64,000 nucleotides of DNA from Rhodoferax sp. OV413. Its GTDB lineage: Bacteria; Pseudomonadota; Gammaproteobacteria; Burkholderiales; Burkholderiaceae_C. A program made the translations under genes and the position numbers. Positions within the stretch are counted from its first letter, which is position 1. Every line of letters begins with the position of its first letter. Under the pieces are notes generated by a model. It ran no database searches. It had not been told where the DNA came from and was given only the letters and a program-made list of their open reading frames with translations. The stretch lies in NCBI RefSeq assembly GCF_900104385.1, contig NZ_FNJA01000010.1, positions 44,046 through 108,045 on the forward strand, in the 5' to 3' direction. Positions 52,032 to 60,847 of the stretch are shown piece after piece.

Positions 52032-52718
52032 TCAAGCCCAGTCGCTGGAATCGCCGACGCCAAAGTCCATTCCGTCATCGCCGCTGAAGCTGTCTGTATC
52101 GGTGCTGGCATCGCTGCTGACCAAGCTGTTTTTGTCGACGCTGTCGAGTGCCGGAAGCGCGGGGTCGCTCAGACCGAAGGCCGACGCAGAACTGCCGCCG
52201 CCCAATGCATGGCTGGCACTGCTGTCGTTGCTACCGTGGTGGCCCATCAGACTCTCAATACCCTGGAACAAAAATGCCCCCGCCGCCACGCCGGCTGCGG
52301 TCGTCGCCATGCTGGTCAAGAAGCTGGGCGCCTGGAAGCGCGATGGCGCAGCGGCCAGTGGTGCGGGTGAGCCCTGGTAGTAGCCAGGCGCAGGCGCTGT
52401 GGCCGGCGACGGCGCAACATAGCTGGGCACCGCGGGTGCCCAGCCCCAAGCATTGCTGTCCAGAAAGCCTGGTCCGCCCGCAGCACTGCCTTGGCGGGCC
52501 TGCTGCAGTTCGGCCTGCAGGTTGCTGATTTGGGCCTGCGCAGCTTGCAGCGCGCCGTCTTGCAGCAAACAGCGCTGCACCAGCAGGTAGGCCGCGTCCG
52601 GCTGCCGCGCCAACGCGTTGTCGATCAAGGTCTGCGCTTCGCTGTCCTTCACGCCGGCCCGCGCCTGGCCGAGTTGCTGCAAAAAAGTCGTCAGTTGATC
52701 ACGCTCTTGGGTGTTCAT
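52032..52718 (-). CDS. DUF2076-family protein
   Basis: A 228-aa protein with a helical N-terminal part (MNTQERDQLTTFLQQLGQAR, LIDNALARQPDAAYLLVQRCLLQDGALQAAQAQI), a Pro/Ala/Gly-rich middle, a conserved hydrophobic stretch FLTSMATTAAGVAAGAFLFQGIESLMG, and an acidic Ser/Asp-rich tail. This is the DUF2076 (YbjP-like periplasmic ligand-sensor fold) pattern. The function is unknown. It is convergent with creA. Confidence 0.85.
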   Translation of the reverse strand: MNTQERDQLTTFLQQLGQARAGVKDSEAQTLIDNALARQPDAAYLLVQRCLLQDGALQAAQAQISNLQAELQQARQGSAAGGPGFLDSNAWGWAPAVPSYVAPSPATAPAPGYYQGSPAPLAAAPSRFQAPSFLTSMATTAAGVAAGAFLFQGIESLMGHHGSNDSSASHALGGGSSASAFGLSDPALPALDSVDKNSLVSSDASTDTDSFSGDDGMDFGVGDSSDWA

Positions 52719-52839
52719 GGAAACCTCAACGGTAGTAGTCGATAGGCATCAGATGTTGGCCGCTCCGCAAAAATTCAACGCCCCGCCGGCCCTGCGTGGT
52801 GAAGTGGCGGTAAAGATCATGGCGGCCATCTTCACAGTT

Positions 52840-52887
52840 GCTACTCTTTTAATAGCTTCCCGCGCAGACAACACCTGCGCCACGGCC
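52840..52887 (+). repeat. Dispersed palindromic repeat, copy I (intergenic)
   Basis: GCTACTCTTT-TAATAGCTTC-CCGCGC, ten bases AGACAACACC, TGCGCCACGGCC, then ATTTTTCTCATAAATTTT, an AT tail almost the same as in copy A. It lies upstream of the cobalamin operon and supplies the last codons of the small minus-strand ORF at 52849-53034. Confidence 0.85.
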
Positions 52888-53034
52888 ATTTTTCTCATAA
52901 ATTTTCACTACCGATCCGCGATGCGCCCGAATAACAGGTTGCCAGCGCCCGCCGCGGCACAGCACCCAGGGCCGGCCACGGGCACAGGTGCGATACTTGG
53001 GGGGTACGCAGTGGGGCTTTTTGGATGCAGCCAT
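52849..53034 (-). CDS. Possible 61-aa ORF, doubtful
   Basis: It starts MAASKKPHCVPPKYRTCARG and is basic and Cys/Arg-rich; the pattern P-P-K-x4-C...RPW faintly recalls small DUF2256-type zinc proteins but lacks the paired cysteines. The last ~13 residues are encoded by repeat copy I. It could be a degraded remnant or chance ORF. Confidence 0.2.
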   Translation of the reverse strand: MAASKKPHCVPPKYRTCARGRPWVLCRGGRWQPVIRAHRGSVVKIYEKNGRGAGVVCAGSY

Positions 53035-53092
53035 CGGCCACTGCCACCCCCAGAATTCGCACCACACGCCACCACGAAACCAGCAGCCCCGG

Positions 53093-54286
53093 ATGCGAAC
53101 CGCCGTAGCCCCATCTCCCCAACCCGCCGCCACGCCGCAGATCAAAGGCTGGTGCCCGGGTGCGCTGCGCCCGATGCTGTCAGGCGACGGCCTGGTGGTG
53201 CGGGTGCGCCCGCATGCGGGCCGGCTCACGTCGGCCCAGGCGGCCGGCATCGCCGCGCTGGCTAGCGAGTACGGCAACGGCATGCTGGACCTGACCGGCC
53301 GCGCCAACCTGCAGCTGCGCGGCCTCCATCCCGAGGCCCATGCCGCCGTGCTCCAAGGCCTACAGGCCCTGGGCCTGGTGGACGGCAGTGCCGACTTTGA
53401 GGCTCGACGCAACATCCTGGTCACCCCATTCTGGCAACCAGATGACGGCACGCAGCACATTGCCGCCGCGCTGGCCGAGTCCCTGTCCGCGCCCGACGCC
53501 CCCGCCCTGCCCGGCAAGTTCGGTTTTGCGGTGGACTGCGGTCCGCAGGCGGTGCTGCGTGGCAGCCCCGCCGACATCCGCATCGAACGCAGCCCCGGCG
53601 ACTCCAACGACTACATCGTGCGTGCCAACGGCTATGCCACCGGCGCGGTTGTCAGCGCTGACGAAGCCGTGCCGGCCGCCATGGTGCTCGCACACTGGTT
53701 TCTGGCGCAAGGCGGTGGCCTAACCCGCATGGCCGCGCTGGCCCCACAGCTCGCGCTACCCGAGCGATTCCAAACCAGCACCGACTTTGTGCCGTCAGCC
53801 CCCAAACCCCAGCCAGGCCCGGTCGCGGCCGGTTGGTTGGTGGGTGCCGAATTTGGCCAACTGCAGGCCGACACTCTGGCCGCCCTGTCCAGGCTGGGCC
53901 CCCTGCGCATGACGCCCTGGCAGATGCTGCTGGTCGAGGGCCTGCAGCACGCACCTGCGCCACCCGAACTGGTCACCCAGGCCCACGATGCGCGCCTGCG
54001 CGTCGTCGCCTGCACCGGCGCCCCGGGGTGCCTGCAGGCCGCCGCTGCCACCCGTCCCCTGGCCCGCGCACTCGCGCCGCACGTGGCCGCCGGCCAGCTG
54101 CTGCATGTCTCCGGCTGCAGCAAAGGCTGCGCCCATCCGCGTGCCGCGCTGACACTGGTAGCCACGCCCGTGGGCTTCAACCTGATACGCCACGGCACAG
54201 CAGCCTCAACGCCCGATCTGCTGGCCTTGGCCCCTGAAACGATTGCTTCCTATTTGCCCCCGATATTCCATGCGCCACGAATTTGA
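53093..54286 (+). CDS. cobG: Precorrin-3B synthase
   Basis: A 397-aa nitrite/sulfite-reductase-like monooxygenase of the aerobic pathway. The substrate-binding half has RVRPHAGRLTSAQAAGIAALA and LDLTGRANLQLRGL; the 4Fe-4S cysteines are in ACTGAPGC and HVSGCSKGC. It hydroxylates precorrin-3A using oxygen, so its presence marks the oxygen-dependent route. The ATG at 53093 is chosen; the open frame upstream to 52988 is not family-like. It overlaps cobH by 17 bp. Confidence 0.92.
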   Translation: MRTAVAPSPQPAATPQIKGWCPGALRPMLSGDGLVVRVRPHAGRLTSAQAAGIAALASEYGNGMLDLTGRANLQLRGLHPEAHAAVLQGLQALGLVDGSADFEARRNILVTPFWQPDDGTQHIAAALAESLSAPDAPALPGKFGFAVDCGPQAVLRGSPADIRIERSPGDSNDYIVRANGYATGAVVSADEAVPAAMVLAHWFLAQGGGLTRMAALAPQLALPERFQTSTDFVPSAPKPQPGPVAAGWLVGAEFGQLQADTLAALSRLGPLRMTPWQMLLVEGLQHAPAPPELVTQAHDARLRVVACTGAPGCLQAAAATRPLARALAPHVAAGQLLHVSGCSKGCAHPRAALTLVATPVGFNLIRHGTAASTPDLLALAPETIASYLPPIFHAPRI

Positions 54287-54902
54287 AACTGATGGAATAA
54301 CGATTTACCGCCAGTCCTTTGCCATCATCCGGGCCGAGGCTGATCTGGCCCGCTTCAACCCCATCGAAGAGCTGGCCGTCGTCCGCATGATCCACGCCAC
54401 CGGCATGGTCGGGCTAGAAGCCCATGTGCGCTTCTCCGAGGGCATGGCCGACACCGCGCGCACGGCGCTGGAGGCCGGCGCGCCGATCTTGTGCGACGTG
54501 CGCATGGTCAGCGAAGGCATTACTCGCAGCCGCCTGCCGGCCGACAACGCCGTCATCTGCACGCTCAACGACCCCAGCGTGCGCGACCTGGCAAAGGCCA
54601 TGGCCACCACCCGCAGCGCCGCCGCGCTGGAGCTGTGGCGGCCACACCTGGCCGGCGCCGTAGTGGCCATCGGCAATGCGCCAACCGCGCTATTCCACCT
54701 GCTGAATATGCTGCAAGACCCTGCCTGCCCGCGCCCCGCCGCCATCATTGGCTGCCCGGTAGGTTTTGTCGGTGCGGCCGAATCCAAAGCCGCGTTGATG
54801 GCTGCGCCACCGGTGCCGTCGCTGGTGGTACAAGGCCGGCTCGGTGGCTCGGCCATCACCGTCGCTGCGGTCAACGCTCTGGCCAGCCGGAGCGAAATCT
54901 GA
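54270..54902 (+). CDS. cobH: Precorrin-8X methylmutase
   Basis: A 210-aa CobH/CbiC: FNPIEELAVVRMIHATGMV contains the catalytic histidine in MIHATG, followed by ILCDVRMVSEGITRSRL, AIGNAPTALFHLL and PAAIIGCPVGFVGAAESK. It converts precorrin-8X to hydrogenobyrinate. The ATG at 54270 lies within the end of cobG. Confidence 0.95.
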   Translation: MRHEFETDGITIYRQSFAIIRAEADLARFNPIEELAVVRMIHATGMVGLEAHVRFSEGMADTARTALEAGAPILCDVRMVSEGITRSRLPADNAVICTLNDPSVRDLAKAMATTRSAAALELWRPHLAGAVVAIGNAPTALFHLLNMLQDPACPRPAAIIGCPVGFVGAAESKAALMAAPPVPSLVVQGRLGGSAITVAAVNALASRSEI

Positions 54903-55633
54903 TGGGCACCATCCTCTGCGCCGGCTTGGGGCCGGGTGACCCTGACCTGATGAGCGTGCGTGCCGACCGCGCCATCCGCGCTGCCGGCCATGTAGCCTAC
55001 TTCCGCAAAAAAGGCCGCCCGGGCCAGGCCCGGCGCATCGTCGACGGCATGCTCGCGCCCGACGCGGTTGAGTACGCGATGGAGTATCCAGTGACCACCG
55101 AGCTGCCGTTCGACAGCCCCGAATACATCGCCTGCCTGGCCGAGTTCTACGACGATTGGGCTGCCCGCTTGGCCACACTGGCGCAGACCGAAGACGTGCT
55201 AGTGCTGTGCGAAGGCGACCCTTTCTTCTACGGCTCGTTCATGCACCTCTACACGCGGCTGCAGGGCCGTGCTGCCGTGCAGGTGATTCCGGGCATTCCC
55301 GGCATGGTCGGCTGCTGGTCGGCCACCGGCACGCCCATCACCTGGGGTGACGATGTGCTGGTGGTGCTGATGGGTACGCTGCCCGAGGCCGAGCTGCTGC
55401 GCCACATGCAATCCGCCGATGCGCTGGTGATCATGAAAACCGGCCGCAACCTGCCCCGCGTGCGCAGCGCGCTGGCCGCAGCCGGCCGGCTGGACCAGGC
55501 GTGGCTGGTCGAACGCGGCACCATGCCGGGCGAGCGCGTCGTGCCGCTGGCTGACGTGGATGGCACCGACTGCCCGTACTTCGCCATCGTGCTGGTACAC
55601 GGCCACGGTCGACGGCCCGAGGTGCTGGAATGA
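54902..55633 (+). CDS. cobI: Precorrin-2 C20-methyltransferase
   Basis: A 243-aa SAM-dependent uroporphyrin/precorrin methyltransferase: SAM-loop GLGPGDPDLMSVRA, then CEGDPFFYGSFMHLY, VIPGIPGMVGCWSATGTPI and ALVIMKTGRNL, the CobI-type signature. The start codon shares one base with the cobH stop. Confidence 0.94.
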   Translation: MGTILCAGLGPGDPDLMSVRADRAIRAAGHVAYFRKKGRPGQARRIVDGMLAPDAVEYAMEYPVTTELPFDSPEYIACLAEFYDDWAARLATLAQTEDVLVLCEGDPFFYGSFMHLYTRLQGRAAVQVIPGIPGMVGCWSATGTPITWGDDVLVVLMGTLPEAELLRHMQSADALVIMKTGRNLPRVRSALAAAGRLDQAWLVERGTMPGERVVPLADVDGTDCPYFAIVLVHGHGRRPEVLE

Positions 55634-56364
55634 ACGGCTGGTTGTGCATTGCCGGCCTGGGGCCGGGCGACGCCGCGCTGGTCACGCCCGAAGTCACCGC
55701 CGCGATTGATGCTGCCACCGACGTCGTCGGCTATATCCCCTACGTCGCCCGTATCACGCCCCGCGCCGGACTCACGCTGCATCCTTCCGACAACCGGGTG
55801 GAACTGGACCGGGCCGCTGCCGCATTGGCCATGGCCGCCGAAGGGCGCCAGGTGGTCGTGGTTTCTTCCGGCGATCCGGGTGTGTTTGCGATGGCCTCGG
55901 CAGTATTTGAAGCCCTAGAAAACCGGCCCGAATGGCAGCAGCTGGACATCCGCGTGCTGCCCGGCATTACTGCGATGCTGGCCGCCGCAGCCCGCGCCGG
56001 CGCGCCGCTGGGCCACGACTTTTGCACCATCAACCTCAGCGACAACCTGAAGCCCGCCAGCCTGATCGAAGCGCGCGTGCGCGCCGCGGCCGAAGCCGAC
56101 TTTGCAATGGCCTTCTACAACCCGCGCTCGGCCAGCCGTCCCGATACCTTTGGCCGCATCCTGGCATTGCTACGTGGCATCTGCGGCCCGGACAGGCTGA
56201 TCACCTTTGCCCGCGCGGTGTCTACGCCCGACGAACAGATCCGCACCGTGACTCTGGCGGAGGCCACGCCCGAGATGGCCGATATGCGCACCGTGGTGCT
56301 GGTCGGCAACGCCGCCACCCGCCGCGTCGGGCGCTTTGTCTACACCCCGCGGTCAGCGGTATGA
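55630..56364 (+). CDS. cobJ: Precorrin-3B C17-methyltransferase
   Basis: A 244-aa SAM methyltransferase that contracts the ring: GLGPGDAALVTPE, VVGYIPYVA, SSGDPGVFAMASAVFEAL, LPGITAMLAAAARAGAPLGHDFCTINLSD and FYNPRSASRPDTFGRI, all CobJ/CbiH-like. It starts ATGA-coupled to cobI. Its 3' end overlaps the convergent cobK gene by 25 bp. Confidence 0.95.
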   Translation: MNGWLCIAGLGPGDAALVTPEVTAAIDAATDVVGYIPYVARITPRAGLTLHPSDNRVELDRAAAALAMAAEGRQVVVVSSGDPGVFAMASAVFEALENRPEWQQLDIRVLPGITAMLAAAARAGAPLGHDFCTINLSDNLKPASLIEARVRAAAEADFAMAFYNPRSASRPDTFGRILALLRGICGPDRLITFARAVSTPDEQIRTVTLAEATPEMADMRTVVLVGNAATRRVGRFVYTPRSAV

Positions 56365-57089
56365 GCGGCGATCCAGTCCATCACCTCGGCCACGCTGGCA
56401 ACCGTGGCGCGTTTTGGAATAACGGGCCGGTCAATCAAGATGACCGGCAGGCCCACCGCCCGCGCCGCCAGCAGCTTAGCCTCGGCGCCACTGCCACCGG
56501 CGTTCTTGGCCACCACATGGGTGATGCCATGGGCCAGCATCAGCGCGCGGTCGCCCGCCTCGGTGAACGGGCCACGGGCCAGCACAATCTCCGCGTTTGC
56601 CAAAGGCAGCTCGGGTACGGCATCGACCAGGCGCAGCAGATAACGGTGCTGCGGCAGACGCGCAAACGGCGCCAGCTGTTGGCGGCCGATGGCCAGGAAA
56701 ACGTGGGCTGGCGCAGCGGGCAAGGCGGCCACGGCGGCATCGACGTCTGGCACGTGCAGCCATGCATCGCCGGCCTGCGCCACCCAGGCCGGGCGCTCCA
56801 GGGCCAGCAGCGGAATGCGTGCCTCGCCGCAGGCGACGATGGCATGGCAGCTCATCTGCGCGGCGAACGGGTGCGTGGCATCGACCACCTGGGTGATGCG
56901 CTGCTCGCGCAGCCAGGCCAGCAGGCCCGCACACCCGCCAAAGCCGCCGACGCGCGTTGGCAGCGGCTGAGCGATAGGCGCCTCGGTACGGCCGGCGTAC
57001 GAAAATATGGCATCCACACCTGCCTCGGCCAGCGCTCGCGCCAGCTGGCTGGCTTCGGTGGTTCCACCCAGAACAAGGATGCGGGACAT
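56340..57089 (-). CDS. cobK: Precorrin-6A reductase
   Basis: A 249-aa NADPH-dependent reductase with Rossmann-like start RILVLGGTTEASQLARAL, then ITQVVDATHPFAAQMSCHAI, PLLALERPAW and HVVAKNAGGSGAEAKLLAARAVGLPVILIDRP, typical of CobK/CbiJ. It is the only corrin gene on the minus strand. Its ATG lies in the tetranucleotide CATG, where the cobL ATG also begins, so the two start codons overlap head to head. Confidence 0.94.
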   Translation of the reverse strand: MSRILVLGGTTEASQLARALAEAGVDAIFSYAGRTEAPIAQPLPTRVGGFGGCAGLLAWLREQRITQVVDATHPFAAQMSCHAIVACGEARIPLLALERPAWVAQAGDAWLHVPDVDAAVAALPAAPAHVFLAIGRQQLAPFARLPQHRYLLRLVDAVPELPLANAEIVLARGPFTEAGDRALMLAHGITHVVAKNAGGSGAEAKLLAARAVGLPVILIDRPVIPKRATVASVAEVMDWIAAHTADRGV

Positions 57090-58269
57090 GGCTGAGCGCT
57101 GGCTTTCTATCATTGGTTTAGGCGAGGACGGGTTGGCAGGATTGTCGGCTACCAGCCGCGCCGCGCTGGATGCCGCCAGCATCGTATTCGGCGGTCCGCG
57201 CCACCTGGCCTTGGCCCAGGTGGGCGCACGCGGCCGAGCCTGGCCTGTACCCTTCGACGTGGCGCCGGTGCTGGCCTTGCGTGGCCAGGCGGTGGCGGTG
57301 CTGGCCTCGGGTGATCCGTTCTGGTTTGGTGCCGGCGGCAGCCTGGCGGCGCATCTGGCTGCTGGCGAGTGGATGGCCTATCCGGCGCCCTCCACTTTCG
57401 CCCTGGCCGCTGCGCGGCTGGGCTGGCGTCTCGAAGACGTGGCTTGCCACGGCCTGCATGCGACACCGTTTGAAAGCGCCCGCCCGTCTTTGCAACGCGG
57501 CGCGCGGCTGCTATGCCTGCTGCGCGATGGCGCGGCGGTGAACGATTTCGCGCGCTGGCTGGACAGGCAAGGCTGGGGTGCATCTGCGCTGTGGGTGCTG
57601 GAAGCGCTAGGAGGACCGCGCGAGCGCATCCGAAACAGCACCGCAGCCGGTTTCGATCTAGGTGATGTGGTAGCACCGGTTGCTGTCGCGGTGGAGGTAG
57701 CCGGCGCACTGGGTCTGCCGCGCAGCCCCGGCTTGGCCGAGAGCCACTTTGCCCATGACGGCCAGATCACCAAAGCCCCCGTGCGCGCACTGACTTTGGC
57801 GGCGCTGGCGCCGCGGTCGGGCGAACATCTATGGGACATCGGCGCTGGCTCCGGCTCGGTCTCGGTGGAATGGTGTCTGGCCGGCGGCCATGCCACAGCC
57901 GTCGAGCAGCACGCTGCGCGCGTCGCCAACATCCGCACCAACATCCACAGCTTTGGCCTGGGCAACGCGATACGGGTAATCGAAGGCCAGGCACCACAGG
58001 CGCTGGCCGGCCTGGCCGCACCGCAGGCGATTTTTGTTGGCGGTGGTTTTAACTTGGCGCTGTTCGCCGCGCTGCAATCGCTGGCGCCTGCGGGCTGCCG
58101 CCTGGTGGTGAATGCGGTCACGCTGGAAACCGAATCCGCGCTGGCCCAGTTACACCCGCAACATGGCGGCAGTTTGCTACGCATCGATCTGGCCCATGCG
58201 GCCCCGTTGGGCACGATGCGCGGCTGGTCGCCGGTACGTCCGGTGGTGCAGTGGAGCACCACGCTGTGA
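57088..58269 (+). CDS. cobL: Precorrin-6Y C5,15-methyltransferase (decarboxylating)
   Basis: A 393-aa bifunctional enzyme. The N-terminal CbiE-like domain (about 1-200) has [13 protein letters not shown] and [19 protein letters not shown]; the C-terminal CbiT-like domain (about 215-393) has the SAM motif [20 protein letters not shown]. The chosen ATG at 57088 gives [10 protein letters not shown], exactly the family start. Its start overlaps that of divergent cobK. Confidence 0.95.
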   Translation: MAERWLSIIGLGEDGLAGLSATSRAALDAASIVFGGPRHLALAQVGARGRAWPVPFDVAPVLALRGQAVAVLASGDPFWFGAGGSLAAHLAAGEWMAYPAPSTFALAAARLGWRLEDVACHGLHATPFESARPSLQRGARLLCLLRDGAAVNDFARWLDRQGWGASALWVLEALGGPRERIRNSTAAGFDLGDVVAPVAVAVEVAGALGLPRSPGLAESHFAHDGQITKAPVRALTLAALAPRSGEHLWDIGAGSGSVSVEWCLAGGHATAVEQHAARVANIRTNIHSFGLGNAIRVIEGQAPQALAGLAAPQAIFVGGGFNLALFAALQSLAPAGCRLVVNAVTLETESALAQLHPQHGGSLLRIDLAHAAPLGTMRGWSPVRPVVQWSTTL

Positions 58270-58631
58270 AGGTGGCCGGTCTGGGCTTTCGGGCCCAGGC
58301 CAGTGTGGCATCGCTGCGCAGCGCCTTGCAGGCTGCGGGCAACAGCACCGGCCTCAGTGCACTGGCAACGGCCGAAGACAAGGCCGGCACACCCGCGCTG
58401 CTGCAGCTGGCCGCGGAGCTTGGGCTGCAGGTGATCGCCGTTCCGCTGGCCGCGCTGCAAGCGCAAGCCGCTACGTCCAGCCCCCATGTTCCCGCACGCT
58501 ACGGCGGCCACAGCCTGGCCGAAGCGGCGGCGCTGGCGGCGGCTGGTCCCGACGCACGGCTGCTCGCGGCCCGAGCCGTGTCCGCCGACAGCTTGGCCAC
58601 CGCTGCGATCGCGGAAAATACAGCGCTATGA
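58266..58631 (+). CDS. cobE: CobE/CbiG C-terminal-domain protein
   Basis: A 121-aa protein matching the CobE/CbiG_C domain: [19 protein letters not shown] at the start, [13 protein letters not shown] in the middle and [18 protein letters not shown] with the conserved SxAEAAAL pattern. I chose the GTG at 58266, overlapping the cobL stop; an in-frame GTG lies 15 bp upstream. In the aerobic pathway its exact role is unclear; the related CbiG opens the lactone in the anaerobic route. Confidence 0.88.
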   Translation: MKVAGLGFRAQASVASLRSALQAAGNSTGLSALATAEDKAGTPALLQLAAELGLQVIAVPLAALQAQAATSSPHVPARYGGHSLAEAAALAAAGPDARLLAARAVSADSLATAAIAENTAL

Positions 58632-59413
58632 CTGTCCACTTCATTGGCGCCGGCCCCGGCGCCCCCGACCTCTTGACCCTGCGCGGCCGCGACCTGATCG
58701 CCGCCTGCCCCGTCTGCCTGTACGCAGGCTCCCTGGTACCCGAAGGCGTGCTGGCCCACTGCCCCCCCGGCGTGCGGCTGGTGAACACCGCTCCGATGTC
58801 GCTGGACAGCATCATCGAAGAAATCAGCGCCGCCCACACGCAAGGCCAAGACGTGGCACGGCTGCATTCGGGCGACCTGTCGGTCTGGTCGGCGATGGGT
58901 GAACAGCTGCGTCGACTGCGCGCGGCCGGCATCCCCTACACCGTCACGCCCGGCGTGCCATCGTTTGCTGCGGCGGCTGCCACGCTCGGCGCGGAACTGA
59001 CCCTGCCCGGCCTGGCGCAATCGGTGGTGCTGACACGCACCTCGGGCCGCGCCTCGGCCATGCCTGAGGGCGAAGCGTTGGCGAATTTCGCGGCCACCGG
59101 CGCGGTGCTGGCGATCCACCTGTCTGTCCATGTGCTGGCACGCGTGGTGGCCGAGCTGAGCCCGCACTACGGTGCCGATTGCCCGGTCGCCGTGGTCTGG
59201 CGCGCCAGCTGGCCGGATGAGCGCGTGGTGCGCGGCACTCTAGCCACGATAGAGGCTGCAGTCGGCGACAGCATGGAACGCACCGCGCTGATCCTGGTCG
59301 GCCACACCCTGGGTGCCGAAGACTTCGCCACCAGCCGCCTGTATGCCGGCGACTACGACCGCCGCTACCGGCCACTAGGCACCGCGCCGCGCTTCCCGAC
59401 GGGTACCGAGTGA
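58628..59413 (+). CDS. cobM: Precorrin-4 C11-methyltransferase
   Basis: A 261-aa SAM methyltransferase: [54 protein letters not shown] and [22 protein letters not shown], the CobM/CbiF signature. It is ATGA-coupled to cobE and overlaps cobF by 4 bp. Confidence 0.95.
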   Translation: MTVHFIGAGPGAPDLLTLRGRDLIAACPVCLYAGSLVPEGVLAHCPPGVRLVNTAPMSLDSIIEEISAAHTQGQDVARLHSGDLSVWSAMGEQLRRLRAAGIPYTVTPGVPSFAAAAATLGAELTLPGLAQSVVLTRTSGRASAMPEGEALANFAATGAVLAIHLSVHVLARVVAELSPHYGADCPVAVVWRASWPDERVVRGTLATIEAAVGDSMERTALILVGHTLGAEDFATSRLYAGDYDRRYRPLGTAPRFPTGTE

Positions 59414-60174
59414 ATATCGATCTCTGCCTCGTCGGCATAGGCACCGGCAACCCCGACCACGTGACCCGCCAAGGCGTGCTGGCGCTGAACGCTGCGGACC
59501 TGATTCTCGTGCCACGCAAAGGCGCGGGCAAAGCCGATCTCGCCGAGCTGCGCCTGCAGCTGTGCGCAGCGCTGGTCACCAACCCCGCCACACAGGTGGT
59601 GGGCTTTGACATGCCGGTACGCGACTCCGAAGACCCCGACTACCCCGCTGCCGTGCACCGCTGGCACGACGCGATTGCCGAGGTCTGGCTGGCCACCATC
59701 CGCACCCATCTGCCCAATGGCGGCCGCGTCGCTCTGCTGGTATGGGGCGACCCCTCGCTGTACGACAGCACGCTGCGCATTGCCGAGCGCCTGGCGCTGC
59801 AGCTGCCGCTCAAGGTCTCCGTGGTGCCCGGCATCACCGCGCTGCAGGCGCTGACCGCCGCACACGCCATCGCGCTGAACGAGATCAACGCCCCCGTCAC
59901 CATTACCACCGGCCGCCAGCTGCGCGACCACGGCTGGCCCGTGAATGCGGATACCGTGGCGGTGATGCTGGACGGAGCCTGCGCGTTTCAGCACATAGCG
60001 CCAGAGGGCGTCACGATTTGGTGGGGTGCTTATCTGGGCATGCCGCAGCAGCTATGCATTGCCGGGCCGCTAGCGGAAGTGAGCGAGAAGATTCAAGCGG
60101 AGCGCCAGGCTGCGCGCGCTGCGCATGGGTGGATCATGGATACGTATTTGATGCGGCGGGGTTCGCGGGATTGA
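59410..60174 (+). CDS. cobF: Precorrin-6A synthase (deacetylating)
   Basis: A 254-aa SAM methyltransferase restricted to the aerobic pathway: [56 protein letters not shown] and [14 protein letters not shown]. With CobG this fixes the pathway as oxygen-dependent. Translation starts at a GTG overlapping the cobM stop. It is the last corrin gene before the AT-richer region. Confidence 0.94.
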   Translation: MNIDLCLVGIGTGNPDHVTRQGVLALNAADLILVPRKGAGKADLAELRLQLCAALVTNPATQVVGFDMPVRDSEDPDYPAAVHRWHDAIAEVWLATIRTHLPNGGRVALLVWGDPSLYDSTLRIAERLALQLPLKVSVVPGITALQALTAAHAIALNEINAPVTITTGRQLRDHGWPVNADTVAVMLDGACAFQHIAPEGVTIWWGAYLGMPQQLCIAGPLAEVSEKIQAERQAARAAHGWIMDTYLMRRGSRD

Positions 60175-60238
60175 TCGGCAGCTGCGTCTGCAAAGCAGCG
60201 TTTGCGGACCGTCGCGGATCTAGCGCGGACGGGTACTA

Positions 60239-60261
60239 TCGGCCAAGTGCGGACGTTCACG
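60239..60261 (+). repeat. Spacer repeat r1 of the small-gene array
   Basis: TCGGCCAAGTGCGGACGTTC; first member of a short repeat family (core CGGCCAGAAGC-G-A/T-C) found in the spacers between the small genes to the right. It lies between cobF and the first small gene. Confidence 0.5.
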
Positions 60262-60308
60262 ACGGTCAGGTATCGAACTAGCTCCGCGGTCGAGACGGGT
60301 CCAATCAC

Positions 60309-60734
60309 ATGAACAATATCGATGTTTCTTCGGAATTCTTGGCCGTTGTCCTTTATCAGCATGACGCGCCTAGGGTGATGAAACTGACCGCGGCTGAGGC
60401 AGTTGCACCAAGCATTCGCCTGGGTGAAGCCGACTATCTTGATTCCGGGGCAGGAGATTGGTTGGGCTTTTACGACTGGTTGAGAAATCACCAAGGCGAA
60501 GTCATCGGCGTTCAGCAGTGGGTTGACGAAACCTCTACCTTCCCCTTCTCGACCAGATTTGATGGGGTGGAGGCGAACGTCAAACATGGCGTTCTTCGTA
60601 TCTTTTTTGGTCAATCGCGCGAAGTCGACGAAGGAAATTCTTGCGACCAAGACTTTGGAAGCAATCGCTTGCTCTTCACTGGCGAATCTGTCGCTCTCAC
60701 CTTCCATGCGCCATATCTTATCGCCGAGAGGTAG
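60309..60734 (+). CDS. Hypothetical small protein, possible immunity-type
   Basis: A 141-aa cytoplasmic protein without signal peptide or membrane helix; mixed alpha/beta composition with several aromatic residues (GDWLGFYDWLRNHQGEVIG, DETSTFPFSTRFDGVE). I do not recognise the family. Base composition and codon use are clearly less GC-rich than in the cob genes, which suggests acquisition. It begins an array of unrelated small genes separated by short repeats. Confidence 0.7.
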   Translation: MNNIDVSSEFLAVVLYQHDAPRVMKLTAAEAVAPSIRLGEADYLDSGAGDWLGFYDWLRNHQGEVIGVQQWVDETSTFPFSTRFDGVEANVKHGVLRIFFGQSREVDEGNSCDQDFGSNRLLFTGESVALTFHAPYLIAER

Positions 60735-60815
60735 TGCAACGTCAGTCTCTGAGAACCCAATCCATCGCAGCTGACGTCGGCTCGGGCCCCCGAGCCGCCT
60801 GATACGATGCCAGGA

Positions 60816-60838
60816 TTCGGCCAGAAGCGGACATACAG
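60816..60838 (+). repeat. Spacer repeat r2
   Basis: TTCGGCCAGAAGCGGACATAC, 12 bases before the SUKH-like gene start. Nearly the same as r4, which is also directly upstream of a gene. Confidence 0.65.
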
Positions 60839-60847
60839 GACGAAGCA

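Larger units (their letters stand above)
52719..53092. other. Region upstream of cobG with repeat copy I and a possible small ORF
   Basis: This 374-bp stretch lies between the divergent DUF2076 and cobG genes. It holds repeat copy I and, on the minus strand, a 61-codon ORF. I looked for a cobalamin riboswitch (conserved GGGAA...GGTG, AATCC, CCCGCAACTG and B12-box elements) and did not find a convincing one. No clear terminator is present. Confidence 0.5.

Noticed and set aside
52900..53092. Cobalamin riboswitch upstream of cobG
   Set aside because: Isolated pieces such as GCCACTG occur, but the conserved core elements in order could not be found on either strand.
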